NCBI RefSeq assembly: GCF_020400605.1
Contig: NZ_JAINRD010000034.1
Location: forward strand, 1 to 64,000
DNA length: 64,000 bases
Direction: 5' to 3'
DNA from: Streptomyces aculeolatus
GTDB lineage: Bacteria > Actinomycetota > Actinomycetes > Streptomycetales > Streptomycetaceae
This document shows positions 1 through 8,753 of this stretch, in pieces. Numbering within the stretch: position 1 is the first letter of the stretch; each line of letters begins with the position of its first letter. Made by a program: the position numbers and the translations under genes. The notes below the pieces were generated by a model. That model did not search any database and was not told where the DNA came from. It saw only the letters and a program-made list of their open reading frames with translations.

Positions 1-85
1 CCGTCGCACTCCGGAACCGAACCGGCCCCGTGGCAACCCGAAGAACATTACGGAGCGAGGTGCTCCGTGTCAAGCGCGATCTTGG

Positions 86-664
86 CTAGTCCAGATCGGA
101 CAGTCGTCCGCTCGCGTCGGGCTGGGCGTCCTCCACCCGGCGGAGGAGGCGGGTGAGCAGCTCGCCGAGCAGGGTGCGTTCGGTCGGGGTGAGGTCCTGG
201 AGGAGGTCCCCCTCCCAGTCGGTGCCCATGCGCATGACCGCGAACCACTTGTCCCGGCCCAGCTCCGTGATGCCGACGATGACGCGGACGCGGTTGGTCT
301 CGTCGCGTTCGCGGGTGACCAGGCCCTCGGTGACCATGCGGTCGATGCGGTGGGTCATCGCTGCGGGGGTGAGGCCGAGGCGCTTCGCCAGCTCGCCCGG
401 GCCGAGCTGGTAGGGGGCGCCGGCGAGGACGAGGGCCTTGAGCACCTCCCACTCGGCGCCGTTGACGCCGATGTCGGAGAGGTGGCGGCCGTAGGCGACG
501 GTCATGCGGCGGTTGAGGCGGCTCAGTGCGGAGACGATCTGCTCGACCTGGGGGTCGAGGTCCTGGAACTCCCGCTGGTAGAGCGCGATCTGCTCGTCGA
601 GCGAGCGCAGCTCCTGCGTGGGCGTCCGGTCTGCATCGGTGGCCGGGGCGTCGCTGTCGGACAT
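86..664 (-). CDS. MarR-family transcriptional regulator
   Basis: A 192-residue winged-helix regulator of the MarR family. Residues about 55-150 carry the DNA-binding core: a GAEWEVLKAL segment, a recognition helix region with LAKRLGLTPAAMTHRIDRM, and a wing with RERDETNRVRV. The N-terminal helix (about 20-50) and the C-terminal helices would form the dimer interface. I start it at the ATG at 664 because the frame further upstream has no family resemblance; the upstream sequence offers only a weak GGTGGA ribosome site. It is divergent from the MFS transporter at 801, with about 136 bp between. By analogy with this common arrangement it probably represses the transporter and itself until a small, often aromatic, ligand binds. 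The ligand cannot be read from sequence. Confidence 0.93.
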   Translation of the reverse strand: MSDSDAPATDADRTPTQELRSLDEQIALYQREFQDLDPQVEQIVSALSRLNRRMTVAYGRHLSDIGVNGAEWEVLKALVLAGAPYQLGPGELAKRLGLTPAAMTHRIDRMVTEGLVTRERDETNRVRVIVGITELGRDKWFAVMRMGTDWEGDLLQDLTPTERTLLGELLTRLLRRVEDAQPDASGRLSDLD

Positions 665-717
665 GGCGCGCAGTATTCCACCAATCTCGTTCGCGTCGAA
701 GTTCTCAGGCGTGTACT

Positions 718-737
718 CTTTAGCTCTGAACTTTAGC
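718..737. promoter_or_regulatory. Direct repeat in the MarR/MFS intergenic region
   Basis: CTTTAGC occurs at 718-724 and again at 731-737, a 13-bp step, in an AT-richer stretch between the divergent MarR and MFS genes. This is where the promoters must lie, so it is a candidate operator or promoter element. The repeat is direct, not inverted, which is less usual for MarR dimers. Confidence 0.35.
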
Positions 738-800
738 ATCGAAGTCTTTGACCTGGTAGCTCGCGGGCGCCGGGTCAGACGTGTGTATGGGTGGTGAGTA

Positions 801-2108
801 GTGACACGCGAGTCCGGCACGACGGCCCTCCGCCGGATCCAGGTGGGCAACGCGCTGAGCGCCTTCGGCAACGGCTTCACGGTGCCGTACACGTTCTTGT
901 ACGTCTCGCGTGTGCGGGACCTGGGCTCCACCACGGCGGGCGTCGCGCTCGCCGGGTTCGCCATGGCGGCGCTGCTCGTGCTGCCCTTCACCGGGCGGTT
1001 GATCGACCGGCGCGGTCCCCTGCCGGTGGCGCTCGTCGGCACGGTCGCCGCCGCGGCCGGGGCGCTGTCGCTGGGGCTGGCCTCGACGGCGCCCATAGTG
1101 CTCGCGTCGACCCTGGTCATGGGCGCCGGGATGGCGGTCATCCAGCCGGCGCTGGCGACGATGATCGTATGGTGCTCGACGCCGGCGACCCGGTCGCGGG
1201 CGTTCGCGACGCAGTTCTTCCTGAACAACCTCGGCATCGGCCTCGGCGGGCTGCTCGGCGGGCTGCTCGTGGACGAGGAGCACGCGGGGTCGTTCGTGCG
1301 GCTCTTCGCCATCGAGTCGGTGATGTTCCTGGTGCTCGGTGCCGTGGTCGCCACGGTGCGGCTGCCGCGCGCGGCGCGGGCGGCAGCGGGGCCCGCGGGC
1401 GAGGGTGCCCGGGGGCGGTGGCGGGTGCTGCTCGCCGACCGGGCGATGGTGTGGCTGTGCGTGCTGGGCTTCGTGATGTTCTTCGCCTGCTACGGGCAGT
1501 TCGAGTCGGGGCTGTCGGCCTTCGCGGTCGAGGTGTCGGGGATATCCCCGTCGACGCTCGGGTTGGCGCTGGCGGCGAACACCGCGGTGATCGTCGTGGC
1601 GCAGTTCGCCGTGCTGCGGCTCGTGGAGCGGCGGCGACGCAGCCGGGTCATCGCGGCGGTCGGGCTCATCTGGACGTTCGCGTGGCTGATGGCCGGGGCC
1701 TCGGGGTGGGTGGCCGGCGGGCAGGCGATGGCGACGGCGGCGATCATCTCCACGTACGCGCTCTTCGGGCTCGGTGAGGCGATGCTGTCGCCGACCGTGG
1801 CGCCGCTGGTGGCCGATCTGGCGCCGAGTTCCCACATCGGGCAGTACAACTCGGTGTTCGCACTGGTCAAGCAGCTGGCGTTGGCGATCGGGCCGGCGGT
1901 CGGCGGGCTGCTCGCCGGGGCCGGGGCGTACGGGGTGTACATCTCGATGCTCGTCGTGGCCTCGCTGGGCATCACGGTGATGGGGCTGCGGCTGGGCAAG
2001 CGGCTGACGCCGGTGCAGGACTGCCCCCGGCTCGCGGGCACCGTGCAGGTGGCGTCCCACAAGCCGGCCGCGGCCGGAGTGGAGCCGGCGCCTGTGCAGG
2101 CGGCGTAG
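801..2108 (+). CDS. MFS transporter
   Basis: A 435-residue major facilitator superfamily permease. The protein shows the expected run of about 12 hydrophobic helices with a basic cytoplasmic loop (RLIDRRGPLP, about residues 70-79) after the second helix, as in drug/metabolite exporters. The start is GTG at 801, with a purine-rich GGTGGTGAG just upstream. It is transcribed divergently from the MarR regulator. This pairing is typical of an efflux pump induced by its own substrate. The tail after the last helix (about 405-435) is hydrophilic. The substrate is unknown. A hairpin lies between this gene and the convergent signalling gene downstream. Confidence 0.9.
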   Translation: MTRESGTTALRRIQVGNALSAFGNGFTVPYTFLYVSRVRDLGSTTAGVALAGFAMAALLVLPFTGRLIDRRGPLPVALVGTVAAAAGALSLGLASTAPIVLASTLVMGAGMAVIQPALATMIVWCSTPATRSRAFATQFFLNNLGIGLGGLLGGLLVDEEHAGSFVRLFAIESVMFLVLGAVVATVRLPRAARAAAGPAGEGARGRWRVLLADRAMVWLCVLGFVMFFACYGQFESGLSAFAVEVSGISPSTLGLALAANTAVIVVAQFAVLRLVERRRRSRVIAAVGLIWTFAWLMAGASGWVAGGQAMATAAIISTYALFGLGEAMLSPTVAPLVADLAPSSHIGQYNSVFALVKQLALAIGPAVGGLLAGAGAYGVYISMLVVASLGITVMGLRLGKRLTPVQDCPRLAGTVQVASHKPAAAGVEPAPVQAA

Positions 2109-2115
2109 CGGGCGT

Positions 2116-2144
2116 GCCCGCGCGGGGCGTGTGCCCGCGCGGGC
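2116..2144. terminator. Hairpin between convergent MFS and SpoIIE-type genes
   Basis: GCCCGCGC at 2116-2123 pairs perfectly with GCGCGGGC at 2137-2144, with a 13-nt loop. It lies in the 57-bp gap between two convergent stop codons, so it could end transcription in both directions. There is no clear T-run. Confidence 0.5.
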
Positions 2145-2165
2145 GTTCCTGCCGCGTACGCGGCT

Positions 2166-3959
2166 TCAGTGGCGGTGCCCGCCCGGCAGGGCGAACTCGC
2201 ACCACACCGCCTTGCCGCCGCCCAGCGTGCGGCGTGAGCCCCAGCTCGTGGCGATCGTGGCGACGATGGAGATGCCGCGGCCGTTCTCGTCGCCGGGCTC
2301 GGCCTGGCGGCGGCGGGGCAGGCGGTCGTCGCCGTCGGTGACCTCGACGATGAGCCGCCGGTCCGTACGCCGCAGGCGCAGCCGCATCGGCGGGGAGCCG
2401 TGCTGCAGGGAGTTGGCGACCAGTTCGCTGGCCGCCAGCACGCCCAGCTCGCGCAGCTCCGCCGGGAAGCGCCAGCTCGCCAGGACGCCGTCCGCGAAGG
2501 CGCGGGCGCGCGGTGCCGCCTCGACGCCGCCGAGGAGGTCCAGCGCCGCGCTGCGGAACAGCTCGGCCTCGCCGCCGTCGCGCAGCGGGTGCTCCAGCAC
2601 CAGCACGGCGACGTCGTCGTCGTGCTCCGCGGTGACGCCGAGGGCGCGGATGAGGCGGTCGCAGACGACGCTCGGTGCGCCGGTGGCGCCCGCGAACGCG
2701 CTCACGAGCGCGTTCACGCCCTCCTCGATGTCCTGCCCGCGGCGCTCGATGAGGCCGTCGGTGTAGAGGACGGCGGTCGATCCCGGCGGGAAGGGCAGCT
2801 CGGCGGAGCTGTGCACCCAGCCGCCGGTGCCGAGCGGCGGGCCGGTGGGCTCGTCGACGCGGCGCACGGTGCCGTCGGCGTCGCGGATGAGGATCGGCAC
2901 GTGGCCCGCGGAGGCGTGCACCAGGCGGCCCTCGTGCGGGTCGTGGACGGCGTACGCGCACGTGGCGATCTGGTTCGGGTCGATCTCCGCGGCGAGGCCG
3001 TCGAGGAGTTGCAGCACCTCGTGCGGCGGGAGGTCCAGGCGCGCGTACGCGCGTACCGCGGTGCGCAGCTGGCCCATGACGGCGGCGGCGCGGACGCCGC
3101 GGCCCATGACGTCGCCGATGACCATCGCCGTGCGGCCGGCGCCGAGGGTGATGACGTCGTACCAGTCGCCGCCGACGGCTGCGTCGGTGCCGCCGGGCTG
3201 GTACTTGGCCGCGACCCGCAGGTCGTCCGGCTGCTCCAGCTCCTCCGGCAGCAGGCTGCGCTGCAGGGCGACCGCGGCCTCGCGCTGCATGCGCTCGCCG
3301 GCGCGCAGCCGCTCCGCGGCCTCCACCTGGTCGGTGACGTCGGCGGCGGAGACGAGGACGCCGCCGCTCTCGCCGACGTCGATGGGGCTGCAGGTGAACG
3401 TGTACGAGCGGGCGTCGGGGGCGCGGCGGGCCTTGACGGTGCGCCGGGTGCCGCTGCGCAGCACCTGGTCCATCAGCGGCAGCAGCCCCAGCTCGGCGAG
3501 TTCGGGCAGCGCGTCGCGGGCGGGGCGGCCCGGGGAACGGGCACCGAAGACGGCCGCGTAGGCGTCGTTGACGTACGCGATGCGGTGGTCGGGGCCGTGG
3601 ACGACCGCGACGGGTGCCGGCAGCCGGCCGAGGGTGGCGCTGACCGGCAGCTCGATGCCGGGGTCGGCGTCGAGCCTCGCCTCGGGTTCCGGTGGTGCCG
3701 CGTCGCCGCCGCCGCTCGCCGTACCGCCGGGGTCGGCGTCCGGCTCGATGCCGGGGTTCGGTTCCGCCGCGCCCCGGCGGCCCGGCCGCCCGGCGCGGGC
3801 GGAGGGGACGGCACCGCGGAACCCCCGCGCGGCGGCGGTGCGGCGCGGGGATCCGGGGAGCCGGGGGCTCCAGCGCGTGAAGTTCAAGCGTGCCAGTCCC
3901 AGGTCCACTCGTTGGTCGTTCGTTTCGCTCCGTGCCGCTTCGTGCCCGTCCATGGTCAC
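2166..3959 (-). CDS. PAS - PP2C (SpoIIE) phosphatase - HATPase signalling protein
   Basis: A 597-residue soluble regulator with three parts. After a disordered Arg/Pro-rich N-terminus of about 120 residues comes a PAS-like domain (HRIAYVNDAYAAVFGARS). Then a SpoIIE/RsbU-type PP2C phosphatase with VGGDWYDVI, VIGDVMGRG and LYTDGLIERR metal-site motifs (about 250-450). Last is a GHKL ATPase domain (SELVANSLQHG, about 465-597) like RsbW anti-sigma kinases. The family dephosphorylates or phosphorylates anti-anti-sigma factors, linking a PAS-sensed signal to alternative sigma factors; the partner is not in this window. The start is GTG 3959 or the in-frame ATG 3953. It sits directly downstream of the NADH dehydrogenase, ending convergently with the MFS gene. 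Confidence 0.9.
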   Translation of the reverse strand: MTMDGHEAARSETNDQRVDLGLARLNFTRWSPRLPGSPRRTAAARGFRGAVPSARAGRPGRRGAAEPNPGIEPDADPGGTASGGGDAAPPEPEARLDADPGIELPVSATLGRLPAPVAVVHGPDHRIAYVNDAYAAVFGARSPGRPARDALPELAELGLLPLMDQVLRSGTRRTVKARRAPDARSYTFTCSPIDVGESGGVLVSAADVTDQVEAAERLRAGERMQREAAVALQRSLLPEELEQPDDLRVAAKYQPGGTDAAVGGDWYDVITLGAGRTAMVIGDVMGRGVRAAAVMGQLRTAVRAYARLDLPPHEVLQLLDGLAAEIDPNQIATCAYAVHDPHEGRLVHASAGHVPILIRDADGTVRRVDEPTGPPLGTGGWVHSSAELPFPPGSTAVLYTDGLIERRGQDIEEGVNALVSAFAGATGAPSVVCDRLIRALGVTAEHDDDVAVLVLEHPLRDGGEAELFRSAALDLLGGVEAAPRARAFADGVLASWRFPAELRELGVLAASELVANSLQHGSPPMRLRLRRTDRRLIVEVTDGDDRLPRRRQAEPGDENGRGISIVATIATSWGSRRTLGGGKAVWCEFALPGGHRH

Positions 3960-3968
3960 ATGCCCGCC

Positions 3969-5324
3969 TCAGTCGTGGTCAGGGCCGCGGCCCGACCGGG
4001 TGGCGAGTTCGAATTCCGCCCGCGGATGTTCCAGCGAGCCGAGGGCGACGACCTCCCGTTTGAACAGTCCGGCGAGCGTCCACTCGGCGAGCACGTGGGC
4101 CTTGCGGCCCACGGTCGGGAGCTTGCCCAGGTGGTACGCACGGTGCATGAGCCAGGCAGGGTAGCCCTTCAGTCGGCGGCCGTACACATGGGCAATGCCT
4201 TTGTGGAGGCCGAGGGAGGCGACGGAGCCGGCGTAGCGGTGCCGGTAGTCGCGCAGGGGTGCGCCGCGCAGGGAGGCGGCCAGGTTGTCGGCGAGGACGC
4301 GGGCCTGGCGGACGGCGTGCTGGGCGTTGGGGGCGCAGAGCGCGCCGGGCCCGTCGGTGGTGAGGTCCGGTACGGCGGCGGCGTCGCCGGCGGACCAGGC
4401 GGCGTCCTCGCCCTCGACGCGGAGGTCGGCGGTGCAGCGCAGGCGCCCGCGTTCGTTGCGGGGCAGGCCGGTGGCGGCGAGGACGGGGTGGGGGCGGACG
4501 CCGGCGGTCCATACGAGCGTGCGGGTGGGGAAGCGGGCGCCGTCGCCGAGGCGGGCGACGCGGTCCGTGCAGCTCGACAGGCGGGTCTCCAGGCGTACGT
4601 CGATGCCGCGTTCGCGCAGCCGGCGTACGGCGTACTCGCCGAGTCGCTCGCCGACCTCCGGCAGGATGCGGTCGCCGGCCTCGACGAGTACCCAGCGCAT
4701 GTCCTGGGGGCGTACGCCGGTGTAGTAGCGGGTGGCGTAGCGCGCCATGTCTTCGAGCTCGGCGAGTGCTTCCACGCCGGCGTAGCCGCCCCCCACGAAC
4801 ACGAACGTCAGAGCGGCCTCGCGGACGGCCGCGTCGCGGGTGGAGGAGGCGATGTCCAGTTGTTCGAGGACGTGGTTGCGCAGGCCGATGGCCTCCTCGA
4901 TCGAGGTGAAGCCGATGCCGTGCTCGGCGAGCCCGGGCACCGGCAGCACCCGCGAGACGGACCCGGGCACCAGCACGATCTGGTCGTACGCCAGCTCCAG
5001 GGGCGGCTCGCCGGTCTCCTCGGTGGCGAGCGTCGCGACGCAGGCGGTGCGCTCGGGGTGGTCGACGGAGGTCACGCGCCCGGCGAGCACGCGGCAGCGG
5101 GGCAGCACGCGACGCAGCGGCACCACGACGTGGCGCGGCTGGACGGAGCCGGCGGCGGCCTCGGCGAGGAAGGGCTGGTAGGTCATGTACGGGTCGGGTG
5201 CGACCACGGTGATCTGCGCCGCGCCGCTCTTGAGCTGCCTGCCGAGCTGCTTCTGCAGCCGTAGCGCCACGGCCATCCCGACGTTGCCGCCGCCGACGAC
5301 GAGCACGCGCGTCGGATCCGTCAT
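3969..5324 (-). CDS. ndh: Type II NADH dehydrogenase (NDH-2), FAD-dependent
   Basis: A 451-residue pyridine-nucleotide-disulphide-type oxidoreductase. The N-terminus has the FAD dinucleotide fold VLVVGGGNVGMAVALRL, and a second nucleotide fold for NAD(P)H appears as FVFVGGGYAGVEAL at about residue 165. This is the pattern of NDH-2, a non-proton-pumping enzyme that passes electrons from NADH to menaquinone at the membrane; the C-terminal part contains amphipathic helices. The ATG at 5324 follows an excellent AGGAGG site. It is divergent from the TetR regulator at 5646. From memory, S. coelicolor has the same pair as SCO4119 (NADH dehydrogenase) and SCO4118 (AtrA). The SpoIIE-type gene lies 9 bp downstream and may be co-transcribed. 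Confidence 0.88.
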   Translation of the reverse strand: MTDPTRVLVVGGGNVGMAVALRLQKQLGRQLKSGAAQITVVAPDPYMTYQPFLAEAAAGSVQPRHVVVPLRRVLPRCRVLAGRVTSVDHPERTACVATLATEETGEPPLELAYDQIVLVPGSVSRVLPVPGLAEHGIGFTSIEEAIGLRNHVLEQLDIASSTRDAAVREAALTFVFVGGGYAGVEALAELEDMARYATRYYTGVRPQDMRWVLVEAGDRILPEVGERLGEYAVRRLRERGIDVRLETRLSSCTDRVARLGDGARFPTRTLVWTAGVRPHPVLAATGLPRNERGRLRCTADLRVEGEDAAWSAGDAAAVPDLTTDGPGALCAPNAQHAVRQARVLADNLAASLRGAPLRDYRHRYAGSVASLGLHKGIAHVYGRRLKGYPAWLMHRAYHLGKLPTVGRKAHVLAEWTLAGLFKREVVALGSLEHPRAEFELATRSGRGPDHD

Positions 5325-5452
5325 GGGCAACCTCCTGCCTGGGGTCCCGCCTGGGGCCCGGCCTCGCCGCGCGCCGCCGGCGGCGGTGCGGGCCCGGGGG
5401 GAGGCCGCGCACGGCGACCTCGGAACACCCATGACGCACCGCGTTCGGACTT

Positions 5453-5520
5453 TTGTCCACAGGCAGGGGAAGGATTTCCGGCGCCCGAGGTGTCCGACCC
5501 GCGGCCGATCCTTATCCACA
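5453..5520 (+). promoter_or_regulatory. Two DnaA-box sequences between ndh and the TetR gene
   Basis: TTGTCCACA, the preferred Streptomyces DnaA box, lies at 5453-5461. TTATCCACA, the classic box, lies at 5512-5520. Both face the same way, 59 bp apart, in the divergent promoter region. This is seen directly; binding by DnaA is inferred. No origin is suggested, because there is no dnaA/dnaN context and no box cluster. Confidence 0.45.
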
Positions 5521-5532
5521 GCCCCTTCTCTC

Positions 5533-5562
5533 TTGACTTCTGCTGAACTATGTTCGTACGAG
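5533..5562 (+). promoter_or_regulatory. Possible promoter of the AtrA-like gene
   Basis: TTGACT at 5533-5538 and TACGAG at 5557-5562 are 18 bp apart, about 85 bp before the ATG at 5646. The -35 is good and the -10 is weak, so this is a tentative housekeeping-type promoter. Confidence 0.3.
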
Positions 5563-5645
5563 CCGGAGTGGCCCGACCAGATGCACTCCGGTAAGCAGGG
5601 TGGGGAGTCTCCGGGGGGAGACTGTCATAACCGGGGGAAACAGAG

Positions 5646-6404
5646 ATGCAGGTTCAGAGCAGTCGTCTGTCGGCAAACATGACGGGATCGGACACTTCGG
5701 GCGGGCTGTCGACGAATGGCCGATCGGCGCTGCGGGTCGACGCGCAGCGCAATCTGGAGCACGTCCTGCGCGCCGCGCGCGAGGTCTTCGGGGAGCTGGG
5801 CTACGGCGCTCCGATGGAGGACGTCGCCCGTCGCGCCAGGGTCGGCGTAGGCACGGTGTACCGCCGCTTCCCGAGCAAGGAAGTGCTGGTCAAGCGCATC
5901 GCCGAGGCGGAGACCGCGCGGCTGACCGAGCAGGCCCGCGCGGCACTTCAGCAGGAGGACGAGCCGTGGGCCGCACTGGCCCGCTTCCTGCGCGCCTCCG
6001 TCGACTCCGGGGCCGGGCGGCTGCTGCCGCCGCAGGTGCTCGGCGTGACGGCGAAGGCGCCGGAGGAAGAGCCGCGGGTGCCGCAGCAGCGGCCCTCGCC
6101 GGACGGCTCGGCGCCGCAGCCCGGCGGGCCCGGTGAGGCGGTCGCGGGTGCGGCCGAGGGCGCGGGTGCGGAGAGCGCGAGCGTCGGCGGTACGGACGCG
6201 GCGGCGCTGCTCGACGTGGTCGGGCAGTTGGTGGCGCGTGCCCGGGACGCGGGGTCGCTGCGCGCGGACGTGTCGGTGTCGGACGTGCTGCTGGTCATAG
6301 CCACCGCGGCGCCGTCCCTGCCGGACCCGGAGCAGCAGGCGGTCGCGTCCGCGCGGCTGCTGGACATCCTGCTGGACGGGCTGCGGCCGCACGCGGAGAG
6401 CTGA
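5646..6404 (+). CDS. atrA: TetR-family regulator, AtrA-like
   Basis: A 252-residue TetR-type regulator. Residues about 30-80 form the HTH: ILRAAREVFGELGYGAPMEDVARRARVGVGTVYRRFPSKE is read across this region in pieces, including GVGTVYRRFPSKE, the family hallmark. The C-terminal half has a disordered Pro/Glu/Gly-rich insertion (about 130-180) before the last helices. I name it AtrA-like because of position: divergent from ndh and followed by the fused ECF sigma gene, as I recall for S. coelicolor SCO4118. AtrA there activates actII-ORF4 and GlcNAc transport genes; orthologues control antibiotic production in other species. The symbol rests on synteny and family, not on an alignment. A GGGGGA ribosome site precedes the ATG; an in-frame ATG 33 bp later is also possible. 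Confidence 0.75.
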   Translation: MQVQSSRLSANMTGSDTSGGLSTNGRSALRVDAQRNLEHVLRAAREVFGELGYGAPMEDVARRARVGVGTVYRRFPSKEVLVKRIAEAETARLTEQARAALQQEDEPWAALARFLRASVDSGAGRLLPPQVLGVTAKAPEEEPRVPQQRPSPDGSAPQPGGPGEAVAGAAEGAGAESASVGGTDAAALLDVVGQLVARARDAGSLRADVSVSDVLLVIATAAPSLPDPEQQAVASARLLDILLDGLRPHAES

Positions 6405-6754
6405 GCGGGCAGGTCGCCTCGACGGGGGTGCGCCGGGGTTTCCCGGCGTGCCCTGGCGGCCCCGGCGGGGGGTTCCCCTTGACGGGTGGCCCCGTCGGCG
6501 GTGGCCCGTGTTGACGGGGTCGCCCGTGAGGGTGCCTGTCGACGGCGGCCGGCGGCCGTGGCCGGCGTGGCCACCGCGGCAGCCCCTCGTCAAGCGAGGC
6601 CGATGTCTACCCCGAAAGCGTGACCGCTAGTGCGTCGCGGCGCGGAAAACCCCCCAACGGGTGGTTGGCCGTTCAACGCGGCGGCAGGCAGGGCCCGTTG
6701 TGACACGCTCACCCGAAATGACGGGTGGGACGAGCGTCTACGGGAGCTTGCGGC
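6405..6754. other. Intergenic region with GACGG repeats before the ECF sigma gene
   Basis: About 350 bp without a convincing gene. GACGG with a pyrimidine-rich lead recurs at 6421, 6481, 6513 and 6541. Two related stretches follow: TACCCCGAAAGCGTGACC at 6608-6625 and ACCCGAAATGACGG at 6711-6724, the second about 30 bp before the sigma gene start. Such a pair could be autoregulatory promoter elements of the downstream ECF factor, but this is inference. The region should hold the sigma gene promoter. Confidence 0.4.
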
Positions 6755-8641
6755 ATGGCAGTTGACGATCCGGACGATCGCGGGCGTGCCGCCGGTGGTG
6801 AGGGTGCTGCACCCGACGGGGCCGGCGAGGCGGCGTCCGGCGAGGCCGTGGGGGCCATCCCGAAGCAGCGTGAGCGGCGGGACGAGGGGGTCACCGGCCC
6901 CCTGCCCTCCGACACGGAGTTGGTCGCCCGGATGCGTACGGGCGACGACAGCGCGTACGAGGAGCTGTATGAGCGGCACGCCCCGGCGGTCCGCCGGTAC
7001 GCGCGTACCTGCTGCCGCGACTCGCACACCGCCGACGACCTCACCGCCGAGGTGTTCGCACGCACGCTGCAGGCGGTCCGCGGCGGCGCCGGACCGGAGA
7101 CCGCGGTACGGGCGTATCTGCTGACCACCGTGCGGCGGGTCGCCGCCGCCTGGGCGAAGACCGCCAAGCGCGAGCAGCTCGTCGACGACTTCGCCCTCTT
7201 CGCGACCCAGGCCGCGCGCCCGGCCTCCGACGACGACACCCTCGACCTCGGCGCCGACGTGCGCGCCATGCACGAGGCCGAGCAGTCGATGGCGGTGCAG
7301 GCGTTCCGCAGCCTGCCCGAGCGCTGGCAGACGGTGCTCTGGCACACGACGGTGGAAGACGAGTCGCCCAGCCAGGTCGCGCCGCTGCTCGGGCTCACCG
7401 CCAACGCCACCGCCGTGCTCGCGCATCGCGCCCGCGAGGGCCTCAAGCAGGCGTACCTCCAGGCGCACGTCTCCACCGCGCTCACCGCGGGCGGCGACTG
7501 CGCCCGGTACGCGGACCGGCTCGGCGCGTACGCGCGCGGCGGGCTGCGGATGCGCGCCGAGCGGGGGCTGCGCAAGCACCTGGACGACTGCGCCCGGTGC
7601 CGCATGGCGGCCGTGGAGGTCGCGGACGTCAACTCCCGGCTCAGCACGCTGCTTCCGGTCGCGGTGGTCGGCTGGTTCGCGTCGGCCGCGGCGGCGAAGG
7701 CCGCCGGGTTCGCGGGTGTCGGCGCCGGCGCGGGGGCGGCGGGCGCCACCGGCGCGGGCGCCGCGGCGGCGGCGAGCGGCGTCGGGGCCGGCGGCGGGGG
7801 CGGTGCGGGCGCGGCCGGCGGCGCCGGTGCCGTGGCGGGCGAGGGAGTCGGTGCGCCGGTCAAGGTCGCGGCGGCGGCGGGCATCGTCGTGGCGGCCGCG
7901 GCAGCGGCGCTGGCGCTCGTGCTGTCGGGCGGCGGCGGCGAGAAGGAGCCGGTCGCCAACCCGCCCGCCACCTCGGCCCCCGCGCCGCCCCCTGAGCCCC
8001 CGCCCGCGAAGAGCCCGGAGCCCACTCCCCCGCCCCCCGCCCCGGAGCCGGCGGAGCCCACGCCGACGCCGCCCCCCACCCCGCCCCCGCCCCCGCCCCC
8101 GGAGGAGCCCTCCCCCTCCCCCACCCCGACGCCCACGCCCACGCCGACCCCGACGCCCACCCCGCCGCCGAGCACGCCTCCCCCACCGCCGCCGCCTCCC
8201 CCCGCCGAGCCGTACCGCGTGGCCGGGCTCGCGTCCGACGTCTTCGGCGACGGCACGGAGCCGGAGATCGTCGCGGACCGCAGCGGCTGGTGGTGGCAGC
8301 GCGAGGAGTTGGACGTCGGCGGCCGGACGTACGCCCACGGCGTGACGGTGCAGGCGGAGTCGTCGCTGACGATCGAGCTGAACCGCGCCTGCACCCGCTA
8401 CCGGGCGGCGGCCGGCATCGACGACATGATGTACCGCCTGGGCGCGGCCAGGTTCAGCGTCTACGGCGACGACGCGCGGCTGTGGCGCTCGGACTGGGTC
8501 GCGGCGGGCGAGGAGGCGGCCGTGGTCGACGTGGGCCTGCCGGCCGGGACGGAGACGATCCGGCTGGAGGCCGAACCGCAGCACCCCGCGCACACCCCTG
8601 TGCTGACGGACTGGGCCGATTCGGTCATCGACTGCCGCTGA
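6755..8641 (+). CDS. ECF sigma factor fused to zinc finger, membrane anchor and NPCBM-like domain
   Basis: A 628-residue fusion that looks like a one-protein signal transducer. Sigma-2 lies at about 54-110 (AYEELYERHAPAVRRYAR, DDLTAEVFARTLQ) and sigma-4 at about 185-240 (LPERWQTVLWHTTVEDESP). A zinc-finger anti-sigma-like motif follows: His275, Cys279 and Cys282 in KHLDDCARC. Next are a Gly/Ala-rich stretch, one hydrophobic helix (about 370-390), a long Pro/Thr linker (about 400-485), and a C-terminal domain (about 486-628) ending in DWADSVIDC that resembles NPCBM/NEW2 carbohydrate-binding modules. The sigma part would be inside the cell and the sugar-binding part outside. Family knowledge: actinobacterial ECF groups with such extensions exist (I believe ECF52). 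I chose ATG 6755 for its GGGAGC site. Confidence 0.88.
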   Translation: MAVDDPDDRGRAAGGEGAAPDGAGEAASGEAVGAIPKQRERRDEGVTGPLPSDTELVARMRTGDDSAYEELYERHAPAVRRYARTCCRDSHTADDLTAEVFARTLQAVRGGAGPETAVRAYLLTTVRRVAAAWAKTAKREQLVDDFALFATQAARPASDDDTLDLGADVRAMHEAEQSMAVQAFRSLPERWQTVLWHTTVEDESPSQVAPLLGLTANATAVLAHRAREGLKQAYLQAHVSTALTAGGDCARYADRLGAYARGGLRMRAERGLRKHLDDCARCRMAAVEVADVNSRLSTLLPVAVVGWFASAAAAKAAGFAGVGAGAGAAGATGAGAAAAASGVGAGGGGGAGAAGGAGAVAGEGVGAPVKVAAAAGIVVAAAAAALALVLSGGGGEKEPVANPPATSAPAPPPEPPPAKSPEPTPPPPAPEPAEPTPTPPPTPPPPPPPEEPSPSPTPTPTPTPTPTPTPPPSTPPPPPPPPPAEPYRVAGLASDVFGDGTEPEIVADRSGWWWQREELDVGGRTYAHGVTVQAESSLTIELNRACTRYRAAAGIDDMMYRLGAARFSVYGDDARLWRSDWVAAGEEAAVVDVGLPAGTETIRLEAEPQHPAHTPVLTDWADSVIDCR

Positions 8642-8753
8642 GCCCGCCGTCCGACACCTGGCCGGGGGGCGGGGGGCGTGGCGCCTCGGCCCTGGCCCTC
8701 CCCGCGCACGACGTTCGACACGCGACGCCGCCGAGCGCCCGGCGCGTACGCCC

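Noticed and set aside
1..85. Partial gene at the left edge
   Set aside because: Too short, and no frame shows family likeness; nothing can be supported.
2400..5264. A 954-codon plus-strand frame opposite the SpoIIE-type and ndh genes
   Set aside because: The minus-strand genes have clear motifs and ribosome sites; the plus-strand translation is Gly/Ala/Val-rich with none.
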